A stretch of 64,000 nucleotides of DNA from Monoplex corrugatus (taxonomy: Eukaryota > Mollusca > Gastropoda > Littorinimorpha > Ranellidae), in NCBI GenBank assembly GCA_030674185.1, contig JAPXFY010000026.1, forward strand, positions 57,273,210-57,337,209, in the 5' to 3' direction. A program made the position numbers and the translations under genes. The notes under the pieces were generated by a model. The model was not told the origin of the DNA. It searched no databases and saw only the letters and a list, made by a program, of their open reading frames with translations. Positions 58,863-64,000 of the stretch are shown here, one piece after another. Numbering within the stretch: the first letter of the stretch is position 1; each line of letters starts with the position of its first letter.

Positions 58863-59141
58863 CCAATATGGCCAAAACTTATTACCTAATATATAATATA
58901 GATACCCCTCAACTCAGTCATACTTAGAAGAATAAACATTGTTTTTGCATAAACAAATTGTTTAGTTTGTCTACTTTCCAAAAAATATAGTTTGGGGTAG
59001 TTTTCAGTCAGTGTTTGTGTGAAACGAAGGTTTGTAACCAACAGGTAGTAATCTTGCAGCGCTCACCAAAACAGATGTACTGCGACAGTGTATGTTTTTC
59101 CAACCAACTTGTTGAAAGCTTGTGAATAAATTCACCTGAAA

Positions 59142-59513
59142 TCATTTGGCAGAGTCTTTGTTACTTATTTTCAATCCCTTAGGGCTAAATTTAGTCAATA
59201 GAAGAAGGTCTTTCATCAGAAATATTGGCACAAGTAGAAGCGACGGGGCCATCTCCACAGGCAGATGACTCAGTTTCACGCTGCTCATGGCGTTCGCTTT
59301 GTCGGCGATAACTGAGTCCTCAAAATGAATAAAATTGTTTTGATCAACATCACTACCGCTAGAACTGTCTCTATCTTGATCATCTTCCAACTGAAAATCA
59401 TCCTCAGAGTCGCTTTCTGTGTTTTTAAAGGCTTCAAACAGGTTTCTATCAAGAGGGAACTTTCGAGCAGCCATCTTGGATGCTATTCGAAACTCTAGTG
59501 TAAACTTTGCCAA
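59142..59513 (-). pseudogene. piggyBac transposase-like N-terminal frame
   Basis: 123 codons on the minus strand; the likely start is the second Met (MAARKFPLDRNLFEAF, at 59,474), which is close to the usual beginning MxxRKF/MASR of these proteins. It is followed by an acidic Ser/Asp/Glu stretch (TESDSEDDFQLEDDQDRDSS). After about residue 80 the frame no longer resembles a transposase and runs to a stop. It lies 210-580 bp inside the right terminus of the surrounding TTAA element, as expected for the first part of the transposase gene. Only the leader region remains. Confidence 0.6.
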
Positions 59514-59724
59514 AAAAGAGTAAACTAAAGCAACATTTTAAACACAGAAGAGGTCACAATGATTAGACTGGGTTCCTGGTAGCTCACATGTATTAAGAAA
59601 ATACGAAACTGAGCTAGCAGAAAGTTTTGCTTCGTATTTTAGTAACTGCCAATCTGCTCGGCAATAACAATTAGACCACTGACGAACTGCCGATCTGATC
59701 GGCAGTTGGCAGTAATAGGGTTAA

Positions 59725-60677
59725 CTAAGGCAATTTATTCTATAAAACGCCAACAACTTCAACTACACACATCAAAAAGTTTCAGTTCAATACATGTGAT
59801 TTACATAATCAGTCAATAACTGTGAATCATTCTATCAAAGCCAATAACTATCAACTACACAAATCTAAGAGTGGTATTTCAGTTCAATATGTGTTCTCAA
59901 CATTACTTATGAGTACACAAAGAGGTTGTAGTGTGACATAAAACATAAAGCACCCATTCCATGAAGTGTACACGGCTGTGCAAAACTGGCCAAATCGTTC
60001 TCTTTAGTTTGCCTGCGGACGGCAGCTGTAGGCCTTCAAAGCCTGGCATTCCAAGGGGGGAAGGGGGTGGGATGCGGGGTCGAGACGGGGTCACGGCAGT
60101 AGCTGCTGATGAATCCCTTCTTTGTATGTATTAAAACTGTGTCATTTCACCCCTCTTCTCCTGTCTGTAGACACGGAACCTAAGATATCTGGATGCTGAT
60201 GTTTTGTGATTTACAAGTTTGTTCTAAGTGCCCGCGTTACGTCTAAGAATTAGAATTTGTACCGTTGACTGAAGTTTGTAATCTACAAACCTTTGCAGTC
60301 ACTGTGTGTTCAACTGCTGTGCTTTTTTGTTAAAACGTGTATTCTTCACGTGTTGAAACTTCTTATTCCACTGATGCTGATTTTTTTTTTTTTCGTTTTC
60401 TCATCCTTTTGTTCTCGTTTTATTTCATCTATTTATTTATTTTTGTGTGTGTTGACTTGGAGACTGGTTTCCAAATATATATGTGATGCTGAAGTGTTGA
60501 TGTGTATGGAGTTAAGTGAAAGTTTAAGGATAAGTTACTCACTATAATCTGCTTTGAACATCACATCATTCAGTCTTGTACTCAGAGCACTGTTGTGAGA
60601 AACTGAACAGTTTTGTTGTTTTGATCGTAGTTCTTTCCTTACGTATTAGTGTTAAGTGTTGTGTGTAGAATTGAACA
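59725..60677. other. No supported gene
   Basis: A proline-rich minus-strand frame at 60,115-59,990 looks exon-like in composition, but it lacks compatible splice sites (see rejected items). T-rich runs lie at 60,378-60,392 and 60,420-60,445. Confidence 0.4.
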
Positions 60678-61110
60678 ATGGCTGTTGTTTATGAACACAC
60701 TGCATTTTTGCACAATGAGAGACTTCAGTCTTTGTGTCAAGCATGTGGTGGGCGTTCCAGCAAAAAAGCAAAGCCCAGGGCTCCCATTCTCTGTCAGTAT
60801 GTGCTCAAAGTGCTATGCATGGCTGAGAAAACTGAAGATGTCGTCTGTTCCATCGAAAACAATATTGAAAACCAGTCTGTCTGATGTGGAGAAGGCAGCA
60901 CCGATGTGGGTTAACTTTGATGCATGGCAGCCTTGTCTGTTCACCAGTGTTCCGTTTGCTCCGTGTTTGTCAGTCAAACAAAGGGAGGAAGGCCAGCCAA
61001 GAGAAAGAGAAGCTCACAACAAATTGACTGACATGTGCAGTTCAATGTACACTATTCCTTACTGTGTTAAAATTTCAACCTGCATTCAACACGCACCCAG
61101 CAGTGTGTGA
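60678..61110 (+). pseudogene. RAG1 N-terminal-like (N-RAG-TP-like) fragment
   Basis: From ATG 60,678 the frame reads MAVVYEHTAFLHNERLQSLC, then QACGGRSSKKAKPRAP. About 25 codons on, in a different frame, comes SMCSKCYAWLRKLKMSS, then MWVNFDAWQPCLF, an APC and a Gly/Pro/Arg basic tail (EEGQPREREAHNK). The order C-x2-C-GGR-basic, C-x2-C-Y-x2-LRK, W-x-x-F, P-C-x-n-C, G-x-P-R is that of the N-terminal zinc-binding region of RAG1 and of the RAG1-N-like mobile proteins described in Aplysia. A frameshift or small deletion splits it. No catalytic domain is nearby. The match is my reading and needs a profile search. Confidence 0.5.
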
Positions 61111-61114
61111 TGAC

Positions 61115-61808
61115 CAACCTCTTGACCCCAATTCAGTGGAGTAATTAAAACGCGAGCCTCTCCTCCCAGGTTCAGGTCGAAATCTTTCAAGTAAGTGGCG
61201 GTGCACGCTGGCATGCTGTAGTTTGTGTGGCATGTTGTTCTGTGTGCATGAAAACTGTCAGGACTGCAATAACGGCGGTTTAAAACAGCAAAATTTTGTG
61301 AAATCGGAAATTAACCGTCTCCGTGCTTGTGATTGTGCATGTATTTGAACTAACACTGCAGTCTGCTTTGCCAGTCAAACATATTCGTGTTTAGTGTCAT
61401 TTTAAAGCTCGTGGTTCTGGCCATCCAGCTATCTACAATACACTCTTGTTTGGCTAAAGCGCTTTAAAAAAATGTATCATTTAAAGTCATACCCATTTCC
61501 CCCAGTTAAACGCCAGATGTCAGCTATGGCTGCTGACAGGCGAGATATAAACAATCTGCCCAGGGAAGGCAGGCATCATGGTCGGGTCACGCATAGGTCA
61601 GTGCACTCAGCTCAGCAACTAAAGGGAAGGGTTGGAACAGCAGTGTGTAAAGTTCACAACCCACAGGTTCAGATGAATCCCAACAGGACAAAAAAAACCC
61701 AACAGAAAACCAATAAAAACCAATAACAAAAAAACCAAGATGGTCAAGACAATGTAATAATCTCCCTTTTTCACTGCTGTACGGAAATTTCTAGAAAAAC
61801 AAGATAAA
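61115..61808. other. No supported gene
   Basis: Several CpGs near 61,145-61,290 and an 84-codon frame at 61,472-61,726 that I do not recognise and that lacks supporting context. TTTCAA|GTAAGT at 61,190 is a good-looking donor with no exon attached. Confidence 0.35.
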
Positions 61809-61809
<1 letters not shown>

Positions 61810-61884
<75 letters not shown>

Positions 61885-61945
61885 TGTGTGTGTTGTGTAG
61901 TGTGTGTGTGTGTGTGTGTGTCTGTGTGTGTGTGTATATGTGTAT
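61810..61945. repeat. (TG)n microsatellite
   Basis: A TG run with GG and TT interruptions, then TATATG near its right end. Confidence 0.96.
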
Positions 61946-62060
61946 GTTGTGTGCACCATTCTAATAATCCTTTTTCACAGTTATAACAAAAGAGTCACTG
62001 TTGTAAGGATATAATAAATATATTAAAAAGGGATGCGTGCGTGCGTGCGTGTGTGTGCAC

Positions 62061-62380
62061 TTAACCCTTAGCTGTTCACAAAGCCGGTAACCGCCCTGTG
62101 GAAGAATGTGCCAATCCATTCGTAGCGATTGAGATCGCCCGACCTTTTCCGGCACATGTGTGGGGAATTTCCATCACTACTGGCCTTGCTGTCTTATCGC
62201 ACATGTGGTTAGAATCTTGGTCAGTCTCACGTTGAATGTTCTAAAAATAATACGAGCATTCTGGGATGCAAGGAACTTTCCATTCACTACTGAAAGACTT
62301 TGTACTGACGCTGTGCTACATTCGAATGCAAATACTAGGAGCTAGCTTTACATCTAGCAGTGCAAATGCGAAAGGGTTAA
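62061..62380. mobile_element. TTAA-flanked miniature element, 320 bp
   Basis: Starts TTAACCCTTAGCTGTTCAC and ends, on the other strand from 62,380, TTAACCCTTTCGCATTTGC. The first nine bases match exactly and the TTAA is present on both sides. No open frame. The termini share TTAACCCTT with the elements at 13.96, 21.99 and 59.72 kb. It sits 50 bp from exon 1 of the minus-strand gene. Confidence 0.6.
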
Positions 62381-62430
62381 AATATGAAACTGGATACAAC
62401 ACACAGTAAACATGTTTAGAGTATACCTAC

Positions 62431-62501
62431 TTTTCATCACCACAGGGCCTGAGAAGTTGATCCTTGGAGGATCATTCTCCTGAACTGCTGTCATCTTCAA
62501 T
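62431..62501 (-). CDS. Most upstream exon in the window of the Pro/Gln-rich gene (exon 1 here)
   Basis: Minus strand: acceptor GTGCATTACAG|AT and donor GATGAAAA|GTAGGT, 71 nt. It begins with the third base of a codon and ends with the first base of the next. The peptide is LKMTAVQENDPPRINFSGPV followed by VMK. It must be an internal exon, so the gene starts beyond the right edge. Its outgoing phase matches the incoming phase of the 57.2-kb exon. A short AC run stands directly upstream of the acceptor. Confidence 0.65.
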
Positions 62502-62508
62502 CTGTAAT

Positions 62509-62542
<34 letters not shown>

Positions 62543-62639
62543 CATACTAAACCACACTGTATGCAAACATAGTTGCACATTGGAGATGATTGGCCGATGA
62601 TTTTTCGTACTGTGGTGTTTGTTCATTGTGCGTCATTTC

Positions 62640-63350
62640 ATCGTATGATTACATTCACTGTGCATCACTGCATCATATTATTGATGTTGGGTCAGGACTC
62701 TGTGTCCCACTGGTTGTCATAATCCACGATAATGTTTTTCTATTGACTTTCATAATGCAGGGAAATGCATCCTACTGATATTCATAATCCAGGACATTGT
62801 GTCCTACTGATGTTCATAATCCAGGACATGTATCCTACTGATGTTCATAATGCAGGACAATGTGTCCTACTGATGTTCATAATCCGGGACAATGTGATCT
62901 GATATTCATAATGCATGACAATGTGTTCTACTGTTTATAATCCAGAGCACTGTGTCCCACTCATGTTCATAATCTAGAATCTATCACCTTATTGATGTTC
63001 ATAACTCAGGGCATTGTGTTCTACTGATGTTCATAATTCAGGACAATGTGTTCTACTGATATTCATAATTCAGGACAATGTGTCCTGCTGATGTTCATAA
63101 TCCAGGACAGCATGTCCTGCTGATTTTTATAAAAAAATAATTCAGGTCACTGTGTCCTGCTGATGTCCATAATACATGACAATGTGTCCTATTGATGTTC
63201 ATAATTCAATACAGCATGTCCTACAGAATTTTATTTTAATAATCCAGAACATTGTTTCCTTCTGATATTCATAATCCAGATCATTTTGTCTTCTGACGGT
63301 CATAATCCAGGACAGTATGTCCTGATTCTTTTTTATAATAGACAAAACAA
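62640..63350 (+). repeat. Degenerate 33-bp minisatellite
   Basis: About 20 units with AATCCAGGACAATGTGTCCT and ACTGATGTTCAT words, many with substitutions and length changes. No block is homogenised, so this is an older array than those at 43-57 kb. Confidence 0.88.
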
Positions 63351-63489
63351 AACAAAAACAAAGCAGTGGTGCAGCACATGGTGACAAGCTCTCCTCACTG
63401 ACAGCAGCTCAAATTTCACACGATAACCCTGTTGTGTAGACAGAAATAAAAGAATCTCCTGTTAACCTCAAGCGTAGGCACACTGGTCC

Positions 63490-64000
63490 TTTACGGTCTA
63501 GTATGGATCTTTATGTTGGATAAAGGACCAAGCCTGGAAAAACAACTTTTTCAACAGATGCTGTGTCTTGGATCCTGCTTCCGCCAGTGCCTCTTCTGTT
63601 GAATAGCAGCTGTTCTGTGCTCTTCAAATGTGACTGTGTCCTGCTTGTGCTGCTGTCACCAGCTTGCTCTGTTGTAAGCAACGTCTTCCCAGTTGGTGAT
63701 ATTGATGCCACAGCTCGTGAGGTCGGCCTTCAGAGTATCCTTTTATCATTCTAGTGGTCTTCCCGGTCATGGTGTCCTTGCATCAGCTCTCCATACAGGG
63801 GCATTTCTAGGATGCCATTGTCTTCCTTACAGAGAATGTGTCCTGTTCAACAACGCTGGCATTTGATGAGTGCAAACTCTACACTTTAGCACTTGGAAGG
63901 TTGAACATTTGATCTTGCCACATGATGTTGCATATCTTGTGCAAACATCTTTGAGTAACTATTCCAGCTGATGGACTGCCACTGGCAAGGTAGTCCAGGT
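63490..64000 (-). mobile_element. LINE-C 3' coding fragment, copy 4
   Basis: Minus strand from the window edge: VTQRCLHKICNIMWQDQ, then a YGELMQGHHDR-like segment at about 63,790, HELWHQYHQLG / CGINITNWE at 63,700, and a Cys/His tail region near 63,530. The frame changes several times. It shows the single-copy form of the segment that is amplified as a 51-bp array in copy 3. It continues beyond the window. Confidence 0.65.

Larger units (their letters stand above)
58530..59724 (-). mobile_element. piggyBac-like transposon, internally deleted, 1.2 kb
   Basis: Left end CTAACCCTACTACTGCC at 58,530 and right end, read inward from 59,724 on the other strand, TTAACCCTATTACTGCC: 15 of 17 positions match, and the right side has the TTAA target (CTAA on the left, one change). 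Inside, near the right end, a minus-strand frame encodes an acidic N-terminus as in piggyBac transposases. The DDD catalytic core is absent and the space is too small for it, so the copy is non-autonomous. A 40-bp unit is repeated four times within it. It lies in an intron of the minus-strand gene. Confidence 0.75.

Noticed and set aside
59903..60115. Proline-rich minus-strand frame (SRPRIPPPSPLGMPGFEG) as another exon of the large gene
   Set aside because: It lies between two exons that already join in phase, its own phase does not fit, and no good donor follows (only CAG|GCAAAC).
61472..61726. An 84-codon plus-strand gene
   Set aside because: No homology recognised, no supporting exons, and a lysine/asparagine-rich tail from A-rich sequence.

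Overview
This window looks like intron-rich, repeat-dense nuclear DNA of an animal, most likely a gastropod mollusc. The reasons are GT-AG split exons with long introns, many decayed LINE-type reverse transcriptases, tRNA-derived SINEs, TTAA-flanked DNA transposons, and a fragment resembling the RAG1-N-like mobile proteins first reported from a sea hare. There is no bacterial-style gene packing, and most long open frames are artefacts of tandem repeats. Species and family names are inference; no search was run.

Host genes. The clearest gene runs on the minus strand from beyond the right edge to a stop codon at 16,795. Ten exons are proposed: 62,501-62,431, 57,281-57,220, 54,754-54,716, 51,145-50,816, 42,685-41,982, 41,353-40,898, 32,954-32,895, 28,041-27,920, 23,319-23,167 and 16,881-16,795. 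The first seven join in phase, apart from one apparent 1-nt deletion in the 42.7-42.0 kb exon. The product is a proline, glutamine and glycine-rich protein that I cannot name. Downstream on the same strand, 6,616-6,569 has the look of a first coding exon with a golgin A2 (GM130)-like N-terminus.

Tandem repeats. The introns of the large gene are mostly minisatellite: units of 35, 40, 58, about 23/68, about 32, 48, 67/97, 28, 47, 57 and 27 bp. Further arrays (51, 41, 42, 25 and 71 bp) lie elsewhere. Two arrays touch exons, and their units carry copies of the adjoining splice-site sequence.

Mobile elements. Seven LINE lineages are labelled A to G here for convenience. LINE-A has seven copies, LINE-C four, LINE-D two and LINE-E two. 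Target-site duplications (9-19 bp) can be read directly for LINE-A at 22.2 and 34.2 kb, LINE-D at 36.8 and 49.1 kb, LINE-E at 57.3 kb, a fold-back element at 40.1 kb and a SINE at 30.2 kb. LINE-D at 36.8 kb landed inside a 48-bp array and itself received LINE-E, giving a relative order of events. TTAA-ended elements with related termini occur at 13.9, 21.99, 30.8, 42.97, 58.5 and 62.1 kb; the 58.5-kb one keeps an acidic piggyBac-like N-terminal frame. A THAP-like fragment (7.1 kb), a hAT-type zinc-finger fragment (35 kb) and a RAG1-N-like fragment (60.7 kb) complete the set.

Assembly quality. Blocks of scattered single-base deletions inside otherwise perfect arrays, the frameshifted exon and a run of 34 G suggest locally uncorrected sequence.
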